DNA of 56,964 nt from Bacillota bacterium (lineage in GTDB: Bacteria > Bacillota > Clostridia > Tissierellales > Peptoniphilaceae), in the NCBI GenBank assembly GCA_028724185.1, contig JAQYDN010000009.1:1-56964 (forward strand). Direction: 5' to 3'. A program made the translations under genes and the position numbers. Shown piece after piece: positions 8,678 through 15,903 of this stretch. Numbering within the stretch: the stretch's first letter is position 1; each line of letters starts with the position of its first letter. The notes under the pieces were generated by a model. It was not told the DNA's origin, searched no databases, and saw only the letters and a list, made by a program, of their open reading frames with translations.

Positions 8678-9022
8678 TTAGATGTCGATGTGAAAGAGCT
8701 TGGCATAGTCGTTTAATCCGGTTTGAATTTCCTTGATGGAAAATTCGCCCGCCTTGAGCTCTTTTTCGGGGATCGCGAGCAGTTTATCGTAAAACAGCAC
8801 GCCGGTTTGAAGATCGGCTTCTCCGCGATCGAACGCGTCGAATAAGTAGTCTTCGGCTTGATTGTAGAGCCCTTTGTCGATCAACTCTTCAAGTTTTTTA
8901 AAGAGCGCAGAGCGGGTCGTCTTGTCTTTCTCCTCGTCGATATGACCGCCGGGGTAGACGAGTGTCAGGAGGAAGTGGATCAGCTCCTCGATCTGTTTGA
9001 GCAGAAAGTCGTTTTTAATCAA
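8678..9022 (-). CDS. Small DUF6483-like protein of unknown function
   Basis: A 114-residue, mostly helical, acidic protein with no signal peptide or membrane segment. It begins MIKNDFLLKQIEELIHFL, which resembles the start of the small Firmicutes family DUF6483; I make that link from memory and hold it loosely. The central part (KLEELIDKGLYNQAEDYLFD) reads like a TPR-type helical pair. It overlaps the end of hemB by 8 nt and is the last gene before the terminator, so it is cotranscribed with the tetrapyrrole genes. No catalytic motif is visible and no function is proposed. Confidence 0.7.
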   Translation of the reverse strand: MIKNDFLLKQIEELIHFLLTLVYPGGHIDEEKDKTTRSALFKKLEELIDKGLYNQAEDYLFDAFDRGEADLQTGVLFYDKLLAIPEKELKAGEFSIKEIQTGLNDYAKLFHIDI

Positions 9023-9986
9023 AGCGGTGTTCCTTTAACGCCTTGGCAACCGTCTTGGCGTGGTAGGTAATGATCATCGAGGCGCCGGCGCGCTTCATGG
9101 CGATCATGTTTTCATAGACGATGCTCTCATCGAAGATGCCGCATTCGATCGCCTTCATCGTCATGGCGTATTCGCCGCTGACATTATAGGTGATGAAGTT
9201 CGTGTTAAAGCGTTCCGCGGCGCGAGCGAGCACGTCGAGATAGGCGAGGCCGGGTTTGACGATGATAAAGTCCGCGTCCTCTTTTAAATCCTGCTCGATT
9301 TCGCGAAGAGCTTCGTTCCCGTTGTGAAAGTCCATCTGATACCCCTTGCGGTCGCCGAAGGAGGGGCTGCTTCCCGCGGCGTCGCGGAAGGGACCGTAGT
9401 ATTTCGATGCGAATTTTGCGGCGTAGGACATAATCGGAATATTTGTAAAGCCGTTTTCGTCGAGCGCGCGTCGAATTCTGGCGACGCGGAAGTCCATCAT
9501 GTCCGACGGGGCGATGACATCGCTGCCCGCGCTTGCTTGAGATACGGCGATTTTCGCGAGGTACTCGAGCGTCACGTCGTTGTCGACCACGTGGTGTTCG
9601 TCCAAGATGCCGCAGTGACCGTGGTCGGTGTATTCACACATACAGAGGTCGGTGATGACGACTAAATCCTCGGTGATCGACTTTATTTTGCGGCACGCGC
9701 GTTGGATGATTCCGTCTTCCGCGTAGGCGCCGGAGCCGTGTGCATCCTTATGATCGACGACGCCGAATAAAATGACGGCGGGGATCCCCAGTTCGACGAT
9801 CTCCTCAATTTCCTCGTCCAGGCGATCGATGGAGAAGTGGTAGACTCCCGGAAGGGAGGGGATTTCCTTCTTTATGTTTTCGCCTTCGATGACGAACAGA
9901 GGATAGATCAGGTCGCTGACATCGAGGCTCGTCTCCGATGTCATTTTTCGAAGGATGGGGTTGTTTCGAATTCTTCTCATTCTCAT
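9015..9986 (-). CDS. hemB: Delta-aminolevulinic acid dehydratase (porphobilinogen synthase)
   Basis: A 323-residue enzyme that condenses two 5-aminolevulinate molecules into porphobilinogen, the first common monopyrrole of the pathway. The zinc-type Cys triad is present (C115, C117 and C125 in LCMCEYTDHGHCG). Both Schiff-base lysines are in place: K191 in SYAAKFAS and K244 in FIIVKPG. The ATG at 9986 is preceded by AAAGGAG about 11 nt upstream; an ATG two codons in is a minor alternative. The start overlaps the stop of cobA-hemD by 4 nt. Its operon partners act immediately after it (hemC, hemD, cobA). Confidence 0.95.
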   Translation of the reverse strand: MRMRRIRNNPILRKMTSETSLDVSDLIYPLFVIEGENIKKEIPSLPGVYHFSIDRLDEEIEEIVELGIPAVILFGVVDHKDAHGSGAYAEDGIIQRACRKIKSITEDLVVITDLCMCEYTDHGHCGILDEHHVVDNDVTLEYLAKIAVSQASAGSDVIAPSDMMDFRVARIRRALDENGFTNIPIMSYAAKFASKYYGPFRDAAGSSPSFGDRKGYQMDFHNGNEALREIEQDLKEDADFIIVKPGLAYLDVLARAAERFNTNFITYNVSGEYAMTMKAIECGIFDESIVYENMIAMKRAGASMIITYHAKTVAKALKEHRFD

Positions 9987-11455
9987 AATCTTGAAAACTC
10001 CTTTACAATTTTATGGTAGAGAGCATCCATAGTAGCTTTCTCTCCCAAGGAGATATTGTCCTCCTTTACGCCGAACTTGACAAGGGTGCGTTTTGTCGAG
10101 GGCCCGATCGCAAAAAAGGTCGCATCGGCAAAAGATTCAAATCCGTAATGGCTTGAAAAATTTTTGACGGCCGAAGACGAGGTAAAGACGATCGCGTCGC
10201 AGCGCGCGGGCATCGGTCTTGCCGTGGCGGGGCAAGTCGTGTCGTAGATGGCGATGTCCCGGAGCCGACCCATCGAGTGCAGGGCGTCGCCGAGAACGGG
10301 ATCGCTCAGTTTCGAGTGAGGGTAGTAGAAGGTGCGCTGTTTTTCCGAGGATTCTTTTTTTAGATAATCGATGAGGTGTTCCTTGTCGTAGATATCGGGG
10401 TGACCTTCGGAGCGAATACCGTAGCGGGCGAGCGCCTCGTCGGTCTTTTCGCCGAGCGCGTAGACGTCGACGCCGTCGAGCGTGCGGATATCCCGAACGT
10501 GCAGAAATGCGTCGAAGAAGAAGCGTACGGCGTTTTTGGAAGTGAAGACCAGGGTATTTGCCTCAAACCTTTTGCAATCTCTTTCAAGAACGTCCCGATT
10601 GATCGGCCGAATGTCGATCATGGGGCGCCGGAGGATATGAAAGCCCATATGGCGGAGTTTTTGGGCGAGGGCGTCCTGTCCCCGGTCGCCCGTTAAAACG
10701 ATCGTCCGGCCGGATACGGGGTTGTTGAACGCGGGATCCAGGATGTCGCGTCGACCGACCACTTCGCCCACGACGATAAGGGCGGGACTCGCCAAGTTCT
10801 CGGGGATTCCCTGCAAAGAAACCTCCTCGAGTGTCGCGACGCAGGTTTCCATATCCGGGTCTCCGCCCTTTGAGATCACGGCGACGGGGGTGCGGGAATC
10901 CTTTCCGCCTTCGATCAAATCCGCCGCGATGTCTTTTGCCCGACTCAGCCCCATGTAGATCACGAGCGTCGAGGGAAGGGCGGCGTAGGGAGAAAAGTCT
11001 GCGGGACCGTCTTTCGTATAGGCGGTGACGAAGGTGACCGCGCGCGACATGTCGCGAAAGGTGACGGGAATCCCCGCCATCGCGGGCACCGCCACTCCCG
11101 ATGTAATGCCGGGGTAGGTCGTAAAGGGCACGCCGTGTGCGCGGAGGTACTCCGCCTCCTCGCCACCTCGCCCGAAGACGAAGGGGTCGCCACCCTTTAG
11201 ACGGAGGACTTTTTTCCCCGCTCGGTACTTCTCCACGAGGAGGGCATTGATCGCATTCTGTTTCAGGGTGTGACGGTCTTTGGATTTTCCGGCACTGATT
11301 TTTTCGGCTCCGGGTGCGAGGTCCAATAATTCGGCGTCCAATAAGCGGTCGTAGACGATGCAGTCCGCCTCCTGCAGTTCGCGGAGGACGCCTAAACTTA
11401 ATTGATCGATGTCGCCGATGCCGGCGCCGGCGATGACGACGGGATGATTAATCAT
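9983..11455 (-). CDS. cobA-hemD: Fused uroporphyrinogen-III C-methyltransferase / uroporphyrinogen-III synthase
   Basis: A 490-residue two-domain protein. Residues 1 to about 245 form the SAM-dependent methyltransferase CobA/SUMT, which makes precorrin-2 from uroporphyrinogen III, with AGAGIGDIDQLS at the N terminus and LKGGDPFVFGRGG at about 86-98. The remainder, beginning near RTIVLTGDRGQDALAQKL, is uroporphyrinogen-III synthase (HemD), which cyclises hydroxymethylbilane. This fusion is common in Clostridia. Joining the two activities directs flux to siroheme or corrinoids rather than heme. It overlaps hemC by 8 nt upstream and hemB by 4 nt downstream. Confidence 0.93.
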   Translation of the reverse strand: MINHPVVIAGAGIGDIDQLSLGVLRELQEADCIVYDRLLDAELLDLAPGAEKISAGKSKDRHTLKQNAINALLVEKYRAGKKVLRLKGGDPFVFGRGGEEAEYLRAHGVPFTTYPGITSGVAVPAMAGIPVTFRDMSRAVTFVTAYTKDGPADFSPYAALPSTLVIYMGLSRAKDIAADLIEGGKDSRTPVAVISKGGDPDMETCVATLEEVSLQGIPENLASPALIVVGEVVGRRDILDPAFNNPVSGRTIVLTGDRGQDALAQKLRHMGFHILRRPMIDIRPINRDVLERDCKRFEANTLVFTSKNAVRFFFDAFLHVRDIRTLDGVDVYALGEKTDEALARYGIRSEGHPDIYDKEHLIDYLKKESSEKQRTFYYPHSKLSDPVLGDALHSMGRLRDIAIYDTTCPATARPMPARCDAIVFTSSSAVKNFSSHYGFESFADATFFAIGPSTKRTLVKFGVKEDNISLGEKATMDALYHKIVKEFSRL

Positions 11456-12332
11456 GATGTTTCACCTTCTTTGCGAGCGCGACCACATCGGCGGTCGCGG
11501 TATGAAATGTCGAGGGAACGGTCGCGTAAGTAAGAGCTTCGCCGGGCGTCGAGGCGAAACATCCGTGCAACAGGAGCGCGTCTTTTTCCGCGCGTTCGAT
11601 ATAGATGCCGATGGGGGAACGACAGGAGGCATCGAGCGTCTTTTGATACGCTCGCTCGATGCGAAGGCGAAAGGCGTCGAAGGGGTCGGAGGCCTCTTCG
11701 AAGATCTTGAGAAGGTCGCTTCGCGCTTCGGAGAGTTCGATTCCGAGCAGTCCCTGAGAGGGAGAGGGGATAAAGCGCGTGGGGTCCAATATGCCCGAGA
11801 TGACGGATGTCAGCGAGGCTCTCGAAAGGCCCGCATAGGCTAAGATCGTCCCGTCGACTTCCGATGCGCGCATTTTTTCGATACGCGTCTGAATACTGCC
11901 GCGGATGGGTGTCGTGAGGATGTTCGGATAGAAGTGATGCAGCTCCGCCCTTCGGCGCTGACTACCCGTTGCAATCGTCATCTGTGCGAGTTCTTCTTCT
12001 CTTTTGAGCGGCGCCTTTCCGACGAAGACGTCCCATACGGGCGGTGCGGCGGGCGGTGCGGCGAGTGTAAAGCCCTCGGGAAGTACCGAGGACATGTCTT
12101 TGAGGGAGTGCACGGCGATGTCGATCGCGCCGTTTACGAGCACCGATTCCAACTCGCCGACGAAGACGCCGTTTTTGCCGATCTTGTCGATCGGAAGCTT
12201 TTGATTGCGATCGCCCTTGGTCGTCACGACGACCAGTTCCGTCTCGATGCCCGCCTCCTCTAAAATATCAGTCACTTGTTTCGCTTGAATCCTCGCCAGT
12301 TGGCTTCCTCTCGTTCCTACCCGAATCTTCAA
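11448..12332 (-). CDS. hemC: Hydroxymethylbilane synthase (porphobilinogen deaminase)
   Basis: A 294-residue enzyme that links four porphobilinogen units into hydroxymethylbilane. Family segments are KIRVGTRGSQLARIQA, AVHSLKDM, ATGSQRRRAEL, RGSIQTR and the dipyrromethane-cofactor Cys, C237, in DASCRSPIG. The start is TTG at 12332, fixed by the family N terminus and by GGGAGG about 6 nt upstream. It lies inside the preceding gene, with an overlap of 65 nt. In the operon it feeds the CobA-HemD fusion. Confidence 0.94.
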   Translation of the reverse strand: MKIRVGTRGSQLARIQAKQVTDILEEAGIETELVVVTTKGDRNQKLPIDKIGKNGVFVGELESVLVNGAIDIAVHSLKDMSSVLPEGFTLAAPPAAPPVWDVFVGKAPLKREEELAQMTIATGSQRRRAELHHFYPNILTTPIRGSIQTRIEKMRASEVDGTILAYAGLSRASLTSVISGILDPTRFIPSPSQGLLGIELSEARSDLLKIFEEASDPFDAFRLRIERAYQKTLDASCRSPIGIYIERAEKDALLLHGCFASTPGEALTYATVPSTFHTATADVVALAKKVKHHD

Positions 12333-12918
12333 TTCGATCCTCCCAATCGTCCTTACGAATGCGTTCTTCTGTCCAAAGTTGTCTCATGACGGCGGCGATG
12401 TTCGGACTGTGCTTGTCGACCATGTGCCGTCGAATGGCGTTCATCTGTTCCATTTTTTGAATATTGTATCGTTCACTCCATGCCCTTAAGTCGTCCTTAA
12501 TGTAGCGCGTCATCGTCGGATTACCCGTACTCACGGAGAGAACGAGGGGACCTCGTTCGATGTGAGAAGCCAGGTGAAAGTCCGAGGCGTCCTTGAGCGT
12601 CGTCGAAAGGACGGGAATTGACGACAATTTTGCGCGCCGAATGAGCGTCTCTTCGAGCGCCTTGTCGCCGGTGGCTAAGACGAGAAAATCGTAGGCGAAA
12701 AATCGAAAGGATTCGTCGACCGATCGCACTTTAAGAAAAAGTCGATCGGGGTATGTATCCGCGAGTGCCTCGATTTCCGAGCAGAACGTTTCCGCCATAC
12801 AGTATAACAGACATTCCGAATCAAGTAAGTTCACAATCTTTATTCGCGCGGAATGTCCGCCCCCTATGACGAGCCCTTTTTTGTCCGTTGTATCGACCAT
12901 GACGGGATAATATCGCAT
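12268..12918 (-). CDS. Precorrin-2 dehydrogenase / sirohydrochlorin ferrochelatase-like protein
   Basis: A 216-residue protein like the N-terminal module of CysG and yeast Met8, which oxidises precorrin-2 to sirohydrochlorin and, in some members, inserts a metal. The start MRYYPVMVDTTDKKGLVIGGG carries the NAD-binding glycine-rich loop, and SVSTGNPTMTRYIKDDLR resembles the family segment STGGKSPxLAxxIR. The C-terminal tail is highly charged and probably disordered; it runs 65 nt into hemC. First gene of the operon, with a good GGAGG site and a promoter at 12955-12963. Whether it chelates metal as well as dehydrogenating cannot be told. Confidence 0.8.
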   Translation of the reverse strand: MRYYPVMVDTTDKKGLVIGGGHSARIKIVNLLDSECLLYCMAETFCSEIEALADTYPDRLFLKVRSVDESFRFFAYDFLVLATGDKALEETLIRRAKLSSIPVLSTTLKDASDFHLASHIERGPLVLSVSTGNPTMTRYIKDDLRAWSERYNIQKMEQMNAIRRHMVDKHSPNIAAVMRQLWTEERIRKDDWEDRIEDSGRNERKPTGEDSSETSD

Positions 12919-12954
12919 AATTCCTCCGCATATTTAAACAATAACTATCTATTT

Positions 12955-12963
12955 ATTATAGCA
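12955..12963 (-). promoter_or_regulatory. Promoter of the tetrapyrrole operon (extended -10)
   Basis: Read on the minus strand the bases are TGCTATAAT, an extended -10 box, about 37 nt before the first ATG. No convincing -35 is seen. It is divergent from the SLH gene promoter. Confidence 0.65.
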
Positions 12964-13024
12964 AAGATAAGAAGGTTTTCCGTTTCATATGACACGAAAA
13001 CGTAATAGGTGAATGTGTTTACCA

Positions 13025-13033
13025 TGTTATAAT
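13025..13033 (+). promoter_or_regulatory. Promoter of the SLH protein gene (extended -10)
   Basis: TGTTATAAT, an extended -10 box, lies about 34 nt before the ATG at 13068. The strong ribosome binding site AAGAAGGGGG (13052-13061) follows. No clear -35 is seen. Confidence 0.65.
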
Positions 13034-13067
13034 AAAGGTAGAAATTGGTCTAAGAAGGGGGATTTTT

Positions 13068-15089
13068 ATGAAGAAGAATAATCTGAAGATGGCGACCGCC
13101 CTCGCACTCGCCGGTGTTTTAGCTGTCGCGCCGATGACGGCGGAGGCTGCGACGTACAAAGATGTCGGGCCAAACCATTGGGCATACAGTTATATTTCGA
13201 ACCTTAGCGATTTAAACATCGTACGAGGTTATACCGACGGATCGTTTAAGCCGCAACGTTCGGTCACGTATTTGGAAATATTACAGCTTTTAAAGGGTAT
13301 TCAAAACCCGACGGCTCAGGAAGTGACCGCGGCAATCGTCAACAACGGTCATATCGCCGATATGTACAAAGTACCGAGTTGGGCCAGAAGCGCCGTGTGT
13401 GTAGCGCTTGAAAACGGAGTCATTGACGAGACGAATTTGAAGGCCGCTTATAACAGAGGTTATATCACCGGTACGGTGGAGGAAGAACAATATCCCACTC
13501 GCGAAACCATTTTAATATACTACGCGAAGGCATTGGGCGTAACGCCTAAGGCCGATACGTCGAATATTAAGGTAAACGATATAGACCTCATCGGCAAGAC
13601 ACCAAAAGATTTAATCGGCGATGTCGACGTCAAGGGAATTTACGCCGCAATGATCGACACAAAGATTTTCCACGAAATGGGCAGCGACGGAAACTTTAAT
13701 CCGCAAAAACCCTTAAAACGCGAGCAAATGGCGAAGATTACCGATCTGAGCTACGATTATAAGAACAACGTCAAACAAACCGAAGAATACGAGGGGGAAA
13801 TTTATCTTTCCGAAACCGTCAACGGCGTGCCGACGGTCGCGATTAAAGATAAAGACGGTAAACCGATCGCCTTTGTCCTCTCGGGGGACACGAAGATTAC
13901 GATCAACGGTAAAGCGGCCGAACAAAAGGACCTCACCGAGGGAAGCAAGGTCAAGGTAACCGCTTATTCGGATACGACCGGCGTTACCTCGCTCCACGCG
14001 GTTTCCATCGACGTGACCGCCCAAGATTTGGAGGGAACGGGGATTGTTAAGTCGATCGACGACAAAGAAATCACGATCGACTATACGACCGAGAAAGATG
14101 CAACGGTCGACGCGTCCTCGAAATTAGAAAAAAAACTGACATTAAAATTAGATAAAAACATCAATTTTTATATGTTTGGCAAGAAAGTAAATGCTGAAGA
14201 TATTTCTCCTTACGATATGGTTACATTTACATCTAAAAATGATGTGATTAAAGAGGTTCATGTGTTCCCACAAAAAGGAACGTTCACGACAGAATTCTTA
14301 AATTACAATTACGGTTCACGCTTCGGAGATAAAGAAACGATTGAATTAAAATTTCAAGATGGAAGTACGTATACGTTTACTATTGACAAGAAAGAACTTT
14401 CTGATAAGCTCCGTTCTTTAGTAGGAGAATTAGATAAAGGGAACAAACTGACAATAGAAACAAACTATCAGAATCTTGTAAATGCAAAAGAAGTAGAAGA
14501 GAATGTTCAGGGGTATCTTGAAAGTATTACGTCTGATATCGAAGGTTATAAAATGACTATTCATACACCTTCCGGGAAACAAACGTATCTTTTAAATGAT
14601 TCAATAACTTATAAAACATATAAAGGTGTAGAAAAAGAGTCCATCAAATCTCAAACGCTTTATAATGAATTTCAATTGAACATTCCTCAGAAATATTATA
14701 TAAACTTGCATTTAAAAGGAAACAGAGTAAATATCGTCGAATGGATAGGTGAATTGAAAGAGCCCAATTATAAGGTTAAAATTACTAATGTTCGGCCGGG
14801 AAGCACAGACAGTTGGTGGAATAACAAGGAAGATTCATCGGGCAAGTATGTAAGATTTATATATGATGTCGATGAAAACTCTTCAAAACTCGAGAATTTT
14901 CCGGCGGAATTTTTCGTGAAAGAAAGTTTCGAAAAAGAGATATTGAAAAATAGCCGAAAACCGATGATCTTAACGATTGATATCTACGAAGACGAAAAAG
15001 GTTATCATTACGCCAATCCGAAAATTAGCGGAGAGTACGGTTTGAAGGACTTGTCTATATCTCTAGGATCGGTACACGGTTATCGATAG
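13068..15089 (+). CDS. S-layer homology (SLH) domain surface protein
   Basis: A 673-residue secreted protein. Residues 1-27 form a Sec signal peptide: Lys-rich start, hydrophobic core and AEA-A cleavage site. Three SLH-type repeats follow: YKDVGPNHWAYSYISNL (from about 30), a more diverged one around 100-155, and one around 185-225 ending PLKREQMAKI in place of the usual TRAE box. SLH repeats bind pyruvylated secondary wall polymers. The remaining 440 residues are beta-rich with no catalytic motif that I recognise. Bases 14120-14890 are clearly more AT-rich, with different codon use from both flanks, so the central part may have been exchanged by recombination. Single-gene unit with its own promoter and terminator. 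Confidence 0.88.
   Translation: MKKNNLKMATALALAGVLAVAPMTAEAATYKDVGPNHWAYSYISNLSDLNIVRGYTDGSFKPQRSVTYLEILQLLKGIQNPTAQEVTAAIVNNGHIADMYKVPSWARSAVCVALENGVIDETNLKAAYNRGYITGTVEEEQYPTRETILIYYAKALGVTPKADTSNIKVNDIDLIGKTPKDLIGDVDVKGIYAAMIDTKIFHEMGSDGNFNPQKPLKREQMAKITDLSYDYKNNVKQTEEYEGEIYLSETVNGVPTVAIKDKDGKPIAFVLSGDTKITINGKAAEQKDLTEGSKVKVTAYSDTTGVTSLHAVSIDVTAQDLEGTGIVKSIDDKEITIDYTTEKDATVDASSKLEKKLTLKLDKNINFYMFGKKVNAEDISPYDMVTFTSKNDVIKEVHVFPQKGTFTTEFLNYNYGSRFGDKETIELKFQDGSTYTFTIDKKELSDKLRSLVGELDKGNKLTIETNYQNLVNAKEVEENVQGYLESITSDIEGYKMTIHTPSGKQTYLLNDSITYKTYKGVEKESIKSQTLYNEFQLNIPQKYYINLHLKGNRVNIVEWIGELKEPNYKVKITNVRPGSTDSWWNNKEDSSGKYVRFIYDVDENSSKLENFPAEFFVKESFEKEILKNSRKPMILTIDIYEDEKGYHYANPKISGEYGLKDLSISLGSVHGYR
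14120..14890 (+). other. AT-rich mosaic segment inside the SLH protein gene
   Basis: Within one uninterrupted reading frame, composition shifts sharply to AT-rich. Leu is mostly TTA and Lys AAA, and the CG-ending codons seen on both sides become scarce. The segment covers about residues 351-607. Composition returns toward the local style by the last 60-70 codons. This is a visual estimate; edges may be off by 50 bases. Confidence 0.65.
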
Positions 15090-15135
15090 ACTATAGACGT
15101 TTAAGAGAATACGCGTACTTTTCTCAAAGACTCAA

Positions 15136-15169
15136 AGACCCTATGAATTGTAAACATAGGGTCTTTTTT
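15136..15169 (+). terminator. Terminator of the SLH protein gene
   Basis: A perfect 10-bp stem: AGACCCTATG (15136-15145) pairs with CATAGGGTCT (15155-15164) around a 9-nt loop and is followed by T6. The loop and T run also serve as the -35 and spacer of the next promoter. Confidence 0.92.
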
Positions 15170-15177
15170 GGTATAAT
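15148..15177 (+). promoter_or_regulatory. Promoter of the tcdA-pcrA-ligA-gatCAB operon
   Basis: TATAAT at 15172-15177 is extended by TG at 15169-15170. A possible -35, TTGTAA (15148-15153), lies 18 bp upstream inside the terminator loop. The GGAGG site and ATG 15208 follow. Confidence 0.65.
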
Positions 15178-15207
15178 TATTGTTTAGTATGACAGTAGGA
15201 GGTAAGT

Positions 15208-15903
15208 ATGGATCCTTTTCTCAGGACGCGATGGCTGATCGGCTCCGATGCGCTCGGTCGCTTAAGGGAAAAACGCGTCGCCGTCTTCGGCATCGGAGGT
15301 GTCGGCGGACACTGCGCCGAGGCGCTCGTCCGCGCGGGCATCGGTGAGATTGATGTCGTGGACTTTGACGAGGTCGACATCACCAACATCAATCGTCAAT
15401 TGATTGCGACGCGTGAGACCGTCGGACGGATGAAGGTCGAGGTGATGGAAGAGAGGTTGCTTTCGATCGATCCGTCGGCGCGCGTTCGGACCTATGCCGT
15501 TCGCGTCGACGAGGACACCGCGGGGATGTTCGATTTTACGGCTTACGATTACGTGGTCGATGCGCTCGATCAGGTGAGCGCGAAACTCTTGCTCGCAAAA
15601 TCCGCCGAGGAAGCGTCCGTTCCCTTTATATCGGCGATGGGCGCGGGAAACAAGTTACACCCCGAAGCGCTCGAGATCGCGATGCTCTCCGAGACGTCGG
15701 TGTGTCCTTTGGCGAAAGTGATGAGAAGGGAGACAAAGCGGCGCGGAATTTCCGATTATCCCGTCGTCTATTCGAAGGAAGTGCCCCACAAGGCGGAAGC
15801 GCGTGATGTGCGAACACCTGCGAGTATATCGTTCGTTCCGCCGGCGTCGGGGCTTTTGATTGCGTCAAAAGTGGTGCGAGATTTTATTGAGGAGAGGTCA
15901 TGA
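15208..15903 (+). CDS. tcdA: tRNA threonylcarbamoyladenosine dehydratase (ThiF/MoeB-like E1 family)
   Basis: A 231-residue E1-like enzyme that, in the TcdA family, uses ATP to cyclise the t6A base at position 37 of ANN-decoding tRNAs. The nucleotide loop GIGGVGGHCAEAL is at 28-40, the family segment DFDEVDITNINRQ is at about 52-64, and ALDQ, AMGAGNK and the C-terminal SFVPPASGLLIAS are typical. The ATG has an AGGAGGT site. It overlaps pcrA as ATGA (15900-15903). A ThiF or MoeB role is less likely, because no sulfur-carrier partner is nearby and the sequence fits TcdA throughout. Confidence 0.88.
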   Translation: MDPFLRTRWLIGSDALGRLREKRVAVFGIGGVGGHCAEALVRAGIGEIDVVDFDEVDITNINRQLIATRETVGRMKVEVMEERLLSIDPSARVRTYAVRVDEDTAGMFDFTAYDYVVDALDQVSAKLLLAKSAEEASVPFISAMGAGNKLHPEALEIAMLSETSVCPLAKVMRRETKRRGISDYPVVYSKEVPHKAEARDVRTPASISFVPPASGLLIASKVVRDFIEERS

